Shown here one piece after another: positions 43,065 through 51,587 of a stretch of 64,000 nt of DNA (position 1 is its first letter; every line of letters starts with the position of its first letter). The stretch is from an uncultured Luminiphilus sp. (GTDB lineage: Bacteria; Pseudomonadota; Gammaproteobacteria; Pseudomonadales; Halieaceae): assembly GCA_943787485.1 (NCBI GenBank), contig CALSMP010000012.1, forward strand, positions 27,558 to 91,557, in the 5' to 3' direction. The notes under the pieces were generated by a model. It did not search any database, was not told the DNA's origin, and saw only the letters and a list, made by a program, of their open reading frames with translations. A program made the position numbers and the translations under genes.

Positions 43065-43829
43065 TTACCGGCCTTTCCAGACCGGCGCACGCTTCTCTGC
43101 AAAGGCCGTCGCACCCTCTATCGCATCCTCGCTGGTAAATACCGGATTCAATATCTCCTGCTGCTTGCTAAACATCTCATCTGTTGACCAGTCCTGCGAA
43201 TCACGGACCACGGCTTTACTTAGCTTGACAGCGAGCGGGCCGTTAGCAGCAATTTTTTCGGCAAGAGACTGAGCGGCACTCAATGCCGTTCCCGGCTCCA
43301 CCACGCTATTTATAAAGCCCAGACTTAGGGCGCGATCCGCATCGAGAAAATCGCCGGTTAAGGCCAGCTCCATGGCCAGCCGATACGGGAGCTGCCGTGG
43401 AAAACGCATCAGGCCGCCCGCGGCGGCGGCTAATCCACGCTTCACCTCGGGAATGCCAAACCGGGCGTTATCTGCGGCGACGATCAGATCACACACCATA
43501 GCGAGCTCACACCCTCCTGCCAACGCATAGCCTTCAATGGCGGCAATCAGCGGCTTAGCCGGTGGGGCTTCGGTCAGCCCCCCGAAACCGCGACCGGGTA
43601 TAAAGGGGACCTCACCGGTCACAAACGCCTTCAGATCCATACCAGAGCAAAAAGTCTGGTTAGCACCGGTGAGAATACCTACCTGAATCTCATCGTTTGA
43701 ATCAAGCTCGTCGATCGCCGCAACAATACCCTGGGTCATGGCAAGATTGACCGCGTTTTTTGCTTCGGGTCGATTCAGCGTAATTGTCATCACGCCATTG
43801 CTTACTGAAGTACTTACTGCGTTTGTCAT
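43065..43829 (-). CDS. Enoyl-CoA hydratase/isomerase (crotonase) family protein
   Basis: 254 residues. Crotonase fold with ITLNRPEAKNAVNLAM, oxyanion-hole segments FCSGMDLKAF and AAIEGYALAGGCELAMVCDL, and IPEVKRGLAAAAGGLMRFPR, where a Glu sits at the first catalytic position. Fits crotonases annotated near CarB/EchA types. It lies 57 bases upstream of the SDR gene, probably in the same transcript. Confidence 0.9.
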   Translation of the reverse strand: MTNAVSTSVSNGVMTITLNRPEAKNAVNLAMTQGIVAAIDELDSNDEIQVGILTGANQTFCSGMDLKAFVTGEVPFIPGRGFGGLTEAPPAKPLIAAIEGYALAGGCELAMVCDLIVAADNARFGIPEVKRGLAAAAGGLMRFPRQLPYRLAMELALTGDFLDADRALSLGFINSVVEPGTALSAAQSLAEKIAANGPLAVKLSKAVVRDSQDWSTDEMFSKQQEILNPVFTSEDAIEGATAFAEKRAPVWKGR

Positions 43830-44043
43830 CGTTTTACTCTCTCTTTACATACGTTTATGGTCTATCGATAACGTGTCGGCGCGGCTACTCGCATCGCCCT
43901 CGCCATGCCTTTTCTGGCACTTGCTCAATCCTTGGCTCGCCCTTTTTTCGCTGTTGTCACTTGTTTGCATTGCCCGCTGCATTGCCCGGGATTTCCATAG
44001 CAGCGTCAGTGCAACGGGACGGGTGAAGAAATTCAGCTGCTAC

Positions 44044-45588
44044 CTAATCACGAAAGGCGAAGGTATTAAACCCTTCTCCGGTTTCGATCGAGATGTGACG
44101 GTCTAACGGGTCGGATGCGACGACTTGCCTCAGGGTTTTTTGGTCCCCGTCGACCGAACGCGCCAAACATCGCGCACCAGAATGCATCAGAGTCGCTGCA
44201 ACTGTCGCTATTTTAGGCGCACCTCCGCGGTCAAAGGACAGAGTGTAGCTTTCGATCGCGGCCTCGCCTGCGGGCTTGCTCTCAAACACGCGGGACCCAA
44301 GCGCTCTCATCTGCTGATCAAGCGCCTCATTACTGAAAGCAAGATAGGGTCGAGGCGTTCGTCCATAGATACCTACCGCGTACTTAGTTAGAAATCCGCC
44401 ATTAGCGGCAATCAGCGCCGAATCCCCGTGAGCGGATCGCAAACGGACAACCGCTTCTGCGATCGCGTGCATCGAGTAGCTATTGCCCGGCCCGCCAAAA
44501 TACGGAAGTCCGCCGGTCAAGGTCAGCCCTCTGGGATCAGCTGGGTCGATGCCGAGCCCAGCGATTGCATTACTCACCGCAATCGGAAAGCAACTGTAAA
44601 AATCGAACAGATCGATATCCGCCGCTGACATTTCAGCTCGCTCCAGCGCCGTTCGCAGAGCCAGGCCTGCGGAAGGAGCCTCACCCATATCGGGCCTAAG
44701 CGTCACCGGCTGCTCCCCGGCAGCGGCTTGCGCATACAAATAAACCCGTTGCTCCGCCGGAATACCCAGGTCATCGGCGACTGAACTCGCCACAATAACC
44801 AGCGCTGCACTCTGGTTGACCTGATCACGGGCAATGAGTCGCTGGGGATAGGGGTCCACAACCAGGCGATTTCCCTCACCTAGGGTGATCAGATCGTCAA
44901 CAGAAAACCCGCGCTCGTGCTGCGCCGCGTAAGGGTTACCCGCCGCCACCTGACTCAAGGGCGCGAAGAGTGCCGCCATCTCGCGTTGCCATTGCTCAAT
45001 GCTCGCGCCCGCTGCCTTGCGCCGCGCATTTTCCATTACCCCATGAAATAATGGCGGCGTGATCAGGCCATTTGCCAATTCATCATGGGTGAGAAAGTCG
45101 ATAGTGGCGCCGCGATCATCAACCGGCGCATCGATTTCCTCCGACCAATCGACCCCCTGTTCAGTCTTCACTAGATGGCGCCCAGTAGACAGGGCTTCGC
45201 CGCCGCACAGCAACGCTACAGATACCTCTCCGGCCGCAATCCGATCACAGGCTTCAGTCACCATCGTTTGTGGGGTGTCGCCGCCACTTGTTGCCCAAAC
45301 AGCATGTGGCGGGTCAATGTTCAGCCGCTGACAAACAGAACGCGGAAAATTGTTTGATCGACCAAACGGAAAAGCCAGTACCGGTGCCGAGTCCTCAAAC
45401 GTGCGCGTGGTCATGAGCAGATCAATCCGATACTCAAGATTGGCAACACCGACATCGGCGAGCGCGAGGCTGGCGGCTCTGGCTGTGATCGCGACGGGCG
45501 ACAACTGCTCATAGTGCGCATCGGCGATCCGGTCGGTGAATTGTGCAGCGCCCACAAGGACCGGGGTGTTAGATGGTATTTCTTGCAT
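44044..45588 (-). CDS. Thiolase-superfamily protein (acetyl-CoA acetyltransferase-like, without the usual nucleophilic Cys)
   Basis: 514 residues from the ATG at 45588 (MQEIPSNTPVLVGAAQFTDR). The longer frame to 45657 would overlap the divergent avtA. Thiolase-fold features: VALLCGGEALSTGR, FDFYSCFPIAVSNAIAGLG and GGLPYFGGPGNSYSMHAIAE. The place of the normal active-site Cys reads WATSGGDTPQTMV, as in a known subgroup of thiolase-like proteins. The C-terminus has an added OB-like domain from about 430. Reaction unknown; may act on branched or sterol-like acyl-CoA. Confidence 0.85.
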   Translation of the reverse strand: MQEIPSNTPVLVGAAQFTDRIADAHYEQLSPVAITARAASLALADVGVANLEYRIDLLMTTRTFEDSAPVLAFPFGRSNNFPRSVCQRLNIDPPHAVWATSGGDTPQTMVTEACDRIAAGEVSVALLCGGEALSTGRHLVKTEQGVDWSEEIDAPVDDRGATIDFLTHDELANGLITPPLFHGVMENARRKAAGASIEQWQREMAALFAPLSQVAAGNPYAAQHERGFSVDDLITLGEGNRLVVDPYPQRLIARDQVNQSAALVIVASSVADDLGIPAEQRVYLYAQAAAGEQPVTLRPDMGEAPSAGLALRTALERAEMSAADIDLFDFYSCFPIAVSNAIAGLGIDPADPRGLTLTGGLPYFGGPGNSYSMHAIAEAVVRLRSAHGDSALIAANGGFLTKYAVGIYGRTPRPYLAFSNEALDQQMRALGSRVFESKPAGEAAIESYTLSFDRGGAPKIATVAATLMHSGARCLARSVDGDQKTLRQVVASDPLDRHISIETGEGFNTFAFRD

Positions 45589-45651
45589 TGTAGTGTCTGA
45601 GCCACTCGGGTTAACTGCCAAGCTTACCCTGTCACCCTGTGGCTTTGACAC

Positions 45652-46917
45652 ATGCAATTCTCATCCTTCGCCAACCGGTATCGACAGAGCACGGGCACCG
45701 TTCAACTGATGGAAGATCTGGGCAAGGCCACCACAGCGCCGGGCCCGATCTTTCAGCTGGGAGGGGGTAACCCCGCCCACGTCCCCGCCGTTGAGAATCT
45801 TCTTCGGCAGGCGATGACTGATCTCATCACTGACGCCACTCGATTTGGGCGCATGGTCGGCGAGTACGATGCCCCGGGCGGCAACGTGGCGTTTCGGGAG
45901 GCCCTCGCCGACTTACTCAGGGATCAATTTGGCTGGCCGCTGAGTGTGGACAACATCGCACTCACTAATGGCAGTCAAAGTAGTTTCGGTATTCTTTTCA
46001 ATAGCTTTGCCGGCGCTTTTGACGATGGCAGCCACAAACAGGTTCTGCTGCCATTAACCCCAGAGTATGTTGGCTATTTCGACGTAGGTCTCGCCGAGAC
46101 ACCTATTTTTGAGGGACGGCGGGCGGACATCGAGTTACTGCCAGACCGACAATTTAAATACCGACTCGACATCGATCACCTGGACTTAACCAGCAATCAT
46201 GGCGCGGTCTGTGTATCGCGGCCCACCAACCCAACCGGCAATGTCATTACCGACGTCGAAATGGCGCAATTGAGAACGGCCTGCCACGACGCGGGAGTGC
46301 CACTGATTGTGGATGGCGCCTACGGCCTGCCCTTCCCAGGAATGATTTATACAGAAGCGACCCCTTTCTGGGATGAAAATACGATCCTGCTGCTGAGTCT
46401 GTCCAAGCTCGGTTTGCCGGGTGTACGCACTGGGATTGTGGTCGCCACACCCGAGGTGATTCAACTTATCCGTAATACCAATGCGATCAATAATTTGGCG
46501 CCCAGTCGGGTCGGGCCAGAACTTATCACTCCCCTACTTCACTCCCGCAAGCTCACCGCACTTTGCGATGAGATCATCCGGCCTTACTACGAGAAGCGGC
46601 TTCGTCATGCGCTCGATGTGGTCAATGACGCCATGGCGCATCTGCCGGTTCGCGTGCACAAGCCCGAGGGGGCATTATTCATCTGGCTCTGGTTCAAAGA
46701 CTTACCCGTGACGAGCGAGGTGCTGTACCAGCAGCTGATAGCCGATGGCGTATATGTCCTCGCGGGGCATCATTTTTATCCCGAGCTGCATGAAGGATGG
46801 CGCCACCAGCACGAGTGCATTCGGGTGAACTACGCGGGGGATGAAGCCGTCGTTGAAAAGGGCCTGTCACTCATCGCCGATCTAGTCACTCGACTCTACG
46901 AAACGGGCAAGCCTTAG
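45652..46917 (+). CDS. avtA: Valine--pyruvate transaminase
   Basis: PLP-dependent class I aminotransferase of 421 residues that interconverts alanine and valine with their keto acids. Its PLP lysine lies in LLLSLSKLGLPGVRTGIVVA. GGGNPAHVPAVENLLRQAM, GEYDAPGGNVAFREALADLL, ALTNGSQSSFGILFN and SRPTNPTGNV are all as in AvtA. The N-terminus MQFSSFANRYRQSTGTVQLM is family-like. Divergent from the thiolase-like gene by 63 bases. Confidence 0.93.
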   Translation: MQFSSFANRYRQSTGTVQLMEDLGKATTAPGPIFQLGGGNPAHVPAVENLLRQAMTDLITDATRFGRMVGEYDAPGGNVAFREALADLLRDQFGWPLSVDNIALTNGSQSSFGILFNSFAGAFDDGSHKQVLLPLTPEYVGYFDVGLAETPIFEGRRADIELLPDRQFKYRLDIDHLDLTSNHGAVCVSRPTNPTGNVITDVEMAQLRTACHDAGVPLIVDGAYGLPFPGMIYTEATPFWDENTILLLSLSKLGLPGVRTGIVVATPEVIQLIRNTNAINNLAPSRVGPELITPLLHSRKLTALCDEIIRPYYEKRLRHALDVVNDAMAHLPVRVHKPEGALFIWLWFKDLPVTSEVLYQQLIADGVYVLAGHHFYPELHEGWRHQHECIRVNYAGDEAVVEKGLSLIADLVTRLYETGKP

Positions 46918-47236
46918 TTCCCAACGTCTTATTCGCCTTAATTTGCCTATCACCTTACCCCCACCCTTTGCCTGGCTGGGGGCGGCTTCCTGACTCCAAT
47001 GGGGCAATGGAAGAGGGGCTTATGCCGGCTGTTAGGCGATCCCCACCCTAAATCTGCCTGACACGCCCAACTCCGGGGTTTGGTAATATTTAATACGAAT
47101 CATTATCATTTACCTTTACTTTCAGGCTTAGCTCGCTACACTAGCCCTCCCAATAACGTGGAGTGCTGGGAAAACCTCACAGAGCCCGCTATTTCACTGG
47201 CCCACAGAGGTGCTCCAAGGCATTCGTGAGAAGACG
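46918..47236. other. Intergenic region between avtA and the TonB receptor gene
   Basis: About 320 bases without a gene. It holds a CCCCCA/TGGGGG inverted repeat (46958-46963 and 46977-46982) without a T-run, which is at best a weak terminator for avtA. It also contains the Fur box and a candidate promoter for the TonB receptor (listed separately). Confidence 0.5.
47089..47107 (+). promoter_or_regulatory. Fur box (iron-responsive operator)
   Basis: TTTAATACGAATCATTATC matches the 19-base Fur consensus GATAATGATAATCATTATC at 14 positions by hand count, with the right half perfect. It lies just before a candidate promoter (TTTACT 47115-47120, 16-base spacer, TACACT 47137-47142) and about 130 bases before the TonB receptor start. 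Iron-repressed expression is therefore likely. Confidence 0.78.
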
Positions 47237-49333
47237 ATGAGACCCAAGAGCAGCGCGACAGGCTTTCTGATGATGCTGGCTGCAATACAGGCCTCGGCTA
47301 CTGTTGCAGAGACAGCCGACAGCACGCTGATGGAGCATGTAGTCGTCCGGGGTGCATATTTCGGCCAGAAGGCTGCCGCGGGAACCAAAACCCCAACACT
47401 TCTCCTGGATACCCCCCAATCAATCTCTGTCTATGACGCGGCGCAATTCAACGACCAGGCGATGACCGCACTCACGGAGGTTCTGCAATACAGTCCCGGT
47501 GTGAGCTTGGGCCAAGGCGAGGACCATCGTGATCAGATAACCCTGCGGGGGCAGAACACCACCGCCGACTTTTTTGTCGACGGCCTGCGCGATGACGTGC
47601 AGTACTTCAGACCTTTATACAATCTGGAGCGGGTGGAGATTCTCCGAGGGGCGAATGCCCTACTCTTTGGCCGCGGCGGTGGCGGTGGCGTGGTCAACCG
47701 CGTAACAAAAAGTGCCGATGTGGAATCCTCATTTTCCCAGCTGAGAGGCGGTATTGACTCATTTGGCGCCTCATCGGCAAGCATCGACGGTAACTGGGCG
47801 ATCAGTTCCCGTCAGGCGCTCCGCCTAAATGCCATGATTGAAACTATCGATAACCACCGCGACTACAAGGATGGTGATCGATGGGCGCTTAACCCCAGCT
47901 ACACCTTGATTCCCGATGACAAAACACAACTTAGTGCGTCTTGGGAAACCTTGAGAGATGATCGGGTTGTGGATCGAGGTATACCCTCGCTGAATGGCGC
48001 ACCGCTTGCCGGTTACGACGAGACCTTTTTTGGGGATCCCAATTTCAATAACAACACGCTCGATGCAGACATTGTTCGCTTGCGGGGGCTGCGAAGACTA
48101 AATGATGCTTGGAGTCTCGACACCACCTTCCAGTACGCAGACTACGATAAGGCATACGCCAACCTTTATCCTGTTACCTTCAGCGATAATGACAAGTTAG
48201 TCACTCTGGATGGCTATGGAGACGCCACGCAGCGGCGCAACCGTATTCTCCAGGTAAACCTCGTAGGCGACCTGCAAGCTTTTGGTCTGCAACACACGCT
48301 GCTGGCTGGTGCCGAGTATGGCAAACAAGACACCAGGAATGCACGGAATGATGCGCGCTTCCTGATCAGCAACGACGACCAGGTGACCTTCGCCTTCTCC
48401 GACCCCTTGGCCATCCCCGAGTACTCGCTGACGGATCCCGTGCGTTCAACCCAATCACAGGTCGAATTTGCCTCGGTGTTTGTCCAGGACGAAATTGAAA
48501 TCGGAGATCACTGGATCGCGGTGGTGGGTGCCCGTATCGATCAATTTGATATCGCTGTCTGGGATGACATCGCGGCCGTCGACGGCAGGCCACACCAGCT
48601 AAGCCGTGCTGACACCGAAATCTCCCCCCGAGCCGGCATCATTTGGAAGCCGGTGTCCGCCTTAAGCGTCTATCTGAATTACAGCGAGTCATTCCTGCCA
48701 AGATCCGGGGATCAATTTTTAACGCTCACACCCAGTAGCGCCGCACTTGAACCCGAATCCTTCGAGAATATCGAGGGTGGCTTCAAATGGGCCCTCAGTT
48801 CAGGCACCACCCTATCGGCTGCCGCCTTTGAAATTACCCGTGGGAACGGCACCGCGGTGGATCCGACTAATCCCGAGAGATCAGTTCTTACAGGAACGGA
48901 AACCCGAGGTCTGGAAGTAGAAATTAGTGGCCTAGTCGCACCGACGATCATGATTTCCGCAAGTTATACCTATCTCGATGGTGAAGAGCTTGGGCGCTAC
49001 CTAAATGACGAGCCTGCAAATCGTGCATTGCCGCAGGTGCCTGAACACAAGATCGCCTTGTGGAGCGACCTACAGCTAGCCTCCCGCTGGCGATTAGGTC
49101 TTGGACTCATTCACCAATCGGCGCAATATGCGAGCCTATCAAATACAGTCGAGCTGTCTGATTTCACCCGGGTTGATGCTGCGCTTTACTTCGACGTTTC
49201 TCCATCTCTGTCGCTGCAGGTCAATATGGAAAACTTGTTGGACGAAGGGTACTTTCCTGCGGCTCACAATGACAACAACATCTCAGTGGGCGCGCCTCGT
49301 AATGCGCGGGTGAGTTTTACTTACATGCTGTAA
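47237..49333 (+). CDS. TonB-dependent siderophore receptor
   Basis: Outer-membrane ferric-siderophore channel, 698 residues. The ATG at 47237 follows GAGAAG and begins a signal peptide (FLMMLAAIQASA). Plug domain: MEHVVVRG (TonB-box region), DTPQSISVYDAAQFND, QITLRGQNTTADFFVDGLRDDVQYFRPLYNLERVEILRGANALLFGRGGGGGVVNRVTK (parts). Beta-barrel ends in the C-terminal Phe-rich strand VSFTYML. FhuE/FpvA-like subgroup; the siderophore is unknown and no synthesis genes are near, so it may take up foreign siderophores. Preceded by a Fur box. Confidence 0.92.
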   Translation: MRPKSSATGFLMMLAAIQASATVAETADSTLMEHVVVRGAYFGQKAAAGTKTPTLLLDTPQSISVYDAAQFNDQAMTALTEVLQYSPGVSLGQGEDHRDQITLRGQNTTADFFVDGLRDDVQYFRPLYNLERVEILRGANALLFGRGGGGGVVNRVTKSADVESSFSQLRGGIDSFGASSASIDGNWAISSRQALRLNAMIETIDNHRDYKDGDRWALNPSYTLIPDDKTQLSASWETLRDDRVVDRGIPSLNGAPLAGYDETFFGDPNFNNNTLDADIVRLRGLRRLNDAWSLDTTFQYADYDKAYANLYPVTFSDNDKLVTLDGYGDATQRRNRILQVNLVGDLQAFGLQHTLLAGAEYGKQDTRNARNDARFLISNDDQVTFAFSDPLAIPEYSLTDPVRSTQSQVEFASVFVQDEIEIGDHWIAVVGARIDQFDIAVWDDIAAVDGRPHQLSRADTEISPRAGIIWKPVSALSVYLNYSESFLPRSGDQFLTLTPSSAALEPESFENIEGGFKWALSSGTTLSAAAFEITRGNGTAVDPTNPERSVLTGTETRGLEVEISGLVAPTIMISASYTYLDGEELGRYLNDEPANRALPQVPEHKIALWSDLQLASRWRLGLGLIHQSAQYASLSNTVELSDFTRVDAALYFDVSPSLSLQVNMENLLDEGYFPAAHNDNNISVGAPRNARVSFTYML

Positions 49334-49350
49334 AACTTATAGGCCTTAGT

Positions 49351-50730
49351 CTAATCAGCGCTCGATGAAGCGAGCGCTCGCACTATTTCGCGAGCGACCA
49401 CCCAGAGCCGATCTTGCCCCCACACCGCGAGCAGCTCAACGCCCTCTTCATTAAGAAGTCGGAAGCTGGGTACCCCCCACAGGCCCGAAGCATACATCTG
49501 CTGGCGATTGGTCTCGAGTATTTGCTCCCATCCGGTACTGCCAAGATTCTCCTTGGCGTCCTTCCAAGAGAGTCCCGCGGCTTCGACCACCCGCCTCAAG
49601 CCTGAGGTTGTATTGGTATTGATACCCAGCACAAAGGCGTGGTGGAGAAAGCTGGATACCAGCTCAATGCCCTTACCCATCGCATGGGCCCAAGGGAACA
49701 GCGAATAACAGCGACGTGCGGGCTCCCCAATGGGGTCATAGAATTTACTGTACTCAAGGCCCTGTGAACGCGCTTCCCGGGCGGCATCCATAAAGATATA
49801 CATCCCCTTCTCGCGGGTAGCGGGCACACCCCTCATCACCATCGGCAACACCGGCTTAAGATCAATGCTTACGCCAGCTTCCCGCGCGACCGCCACAGCA
49901 CGATCAAAGATAACCGCGGTATAGGGGCTTCTCAAAGAGGCGTAAACCTCGAGTGTTAGAGCGCCATTATCTCTAACGCCCTGCAAATCAACCGCTGGAC
50001 GCGGCGCGACAGGAGAGGCGCTCGGATTCTTATCGAGGCCAAGATCCCGAAGACGCGACTCAAGATGGTGCAGGCGATCAACCCCCCAGTACCACTCTCC
50101 TTCATAAAAAAACATCGCACCGGAATAATGCTTGAGCTCTTTACGCCGCGCGGTGCCCTGCTCAACATTTTTCTCAGCTTCAGCTGAATCGAGTACGCCA
50201 TACTCCTCAGCCAAGTTACGTAGTCTCGCTTCGTCATCACTCCAGAGCGCCGCACTCACTGATTCAACACGATTGATAAAATCCACTTCAGACTGTGCTG
50301 CCAAAATACGTGTTGCCAGATCCACGCAGATCTCGCTCGGTGGCTCGGGGTGTTCTGGAAAAGTAAGACCATAAGCCGGGGCGATTAACTGCGTATCGTA
50401 GCGCGACAAGCGGGCGAGAAGATCTGGTTCGGCCACATTGCTACCAGCGGGCGGCGCAACCAAGTGGCACTTTAGCTCTACGTCATAACGGGATTCTACG
50501 TGCTTTAGCAGACTCGCTGCTAAGTGGCTATAACCGTCATCGACCTGATGAAAATATTCAACTCGATGCGAGCGACCTTCCTGCTGTCGGGTCGCCTCAG
50601 CCGCCCTGCGCTTTTTTTCCATGCTTTGTTCGGTGAACAGCCTAGACATGACCCTCGAGGTAGCCCAGCGCATAAAGCGACTCGGATTGGAGGTGGCAAC
50701 ACCTCCCTGATCTTTAAATTGCTCTGACAT
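49351..50730 (-). CDS. Tandem DsbA/2-hydroxychromene-2-carboxylate isomerase-like protein
   Basis: 459 residues with two thioredoxin-like (DsbA/kappa-GST/HCCA isomerase) domains. The first starts near residue 57 (VEYFHQVDDGYSHLAASLL) and the second near 262 (LEVYASLRSPYTAVIFDRAV), ending GLWGVPSFRLLNEEG. No CxxC is present. The Ser of SPY in the second domain is where kappa GST and HCCA isomerase carry the glutathione-activating serine. No signal peptide, so cytoplasmic. The gene lies 30 bases after the TetR gene and is probably cotranscribed. A role in CoA or glutathione-dependent catabolism is inference. Confidence 0.82.
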   Translation of the reverse strand: MSEQFKDQGGVATSNPSRFMRWATSRVMSRLFTEQSMEKKRRAAEATRQQEGRSHRVEYFHQVDDGYSHLAASLLKHVESRYDVELKCHLVAPPAGSNVAEPDLLARLSRYDTQLIAPAYGLTFPEHPEPPSEICVDLATRILAAQSEVDFINRVESVSAALWSDDEARLRNLAEEYGVLDSAEAEKNVEQGTARRKELKHYSGAMFFYEGEWYWGVDRLHHLESRLRDLGLDKNPSASPVAPRPAVDLQGVRDNGALTLEVYASLRSPYTAVIFDRAVAVAREAGVSIDLKPVLPMVMRGVPATREKGMYIFMDAAREARSQGLEYSKFYDPIGEPARRCYSLFPWAHAMGKGIELVSSFLHHAFVLGINTNTTSGLRRVVEAAGLSWKDAKENLGSTGWEQILETNRQQMYASGLWGVPSFRLLNEEGVELLAVWGQDRLWVVAREIVRALASSSAD

Positions 50731-50760
50731 TGACGTCGTTTCCCCGACCTTCGGTAATGC

Positions 50761-51348
50761 CTAGCGTCCAAAAAATCCGCTAACCATGGAGATGACTACT
50801 TCCCTACTGACTTTCTTGCTGAGACCCTGATGCTCCCGCAAGCGTTCCCAAAATTCAAAAGAAGCCACGGCATCTAACGCAACGCGATCACTTTTGGGTA
50901 ATGTAGCTGCCTCGGGCAACCAGCGACCAACCTCCTCCGAGAGTGCTCGCTGATTTCTCGCATAGTTTTTTCGCAGGGCAGCAGATCGCCAGCGCATGGC
51001 TTTGGTTGACAGGATCATATTGGTCAGCTGCTCCCAGCCATTACTGAATAAGGTGACCATACCAACAATCCGATCCTCAAGAGCGCCCTCGTAACTCGCC
51101 GGTCTAAAAAGAGATTCGTAGTCATCTCGTATTTTTTTATCGACTTGGTTAAACAAACTATCCATGTCATTGAAGTGCCGAAAAAAGGAGCGGATCCCCA
51201 CCTCGGCACGGTCGCTAATCTGTTGCGCCGTTGGCACCAAAATACCCTCATTCATGAGCGATAAGCAGGCATCAATGATGGCCGCCTGACTGCGCTCACT
51301 GCGAGCGCGGCGCCCATCACTGACTTTTGCTTCGTTATCAACCGACAT
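50761..51348 (-). CDS. TetR-family transcriptional regulator
   Basis: 195 residues. N-terminal helix-turn-helix: ERSQAAIIDACLSLMNEGILVPTAQQISDRAEVGIRSFFRHFND. Here the recognition helix VGIRSFFRHF replaces the more common VGRGTFYRYF. The rest is a helical ligand-binding domain of unknown specificity. Situated between the acyl-CoA synthetase gene (239 bases upstream) and the isomerase-like gene, so it may control this catabolic island. Confidence 0.9.
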   Translation of the reverse strand: MSVDNEAKVSDGRRARSERSQAAIIDACLSLMNEGILVPTAQQISDRAEVGIRSFFRHFNDMDSLFNQVDKKIRDDYESLFRPASYEGALEDRIVGMVTLFSNGWEQLTNMILSTKAMRWRSAALRKNYARNQRALSEEVGRWLPEAATLPKSDRVALDAVASFEFWERLREHQGLSKKVSREVVISMVSGFFGR

Positions 51349-51587
51349 TTATTGACGTGCTCTTTTCACTCGCACAAGGTCACCATCCGAATACCGCTCG
51401 CGGAAGGTCATGCTAAACACTGGTGAGGCCAACGGCAACGCTTACCTGACATGGCGATAGTTGAATCTCTCTCGTACTTTTCACAGGACCCACTCACGTA
51501 GCCCCCTCATGGCATTTCTCATGACACACCTCATTCAGACCAAAGCCAGCTGACTCAATTGATTGTAGAGATCGACACAAAAACGGA

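Noticed and set aside
46958..46982. Terminator after avtA
   Set aside because: Inverted repeat CCCCCA/TGGGGG has a 13-base loop and no T-run, so it is not convincing.
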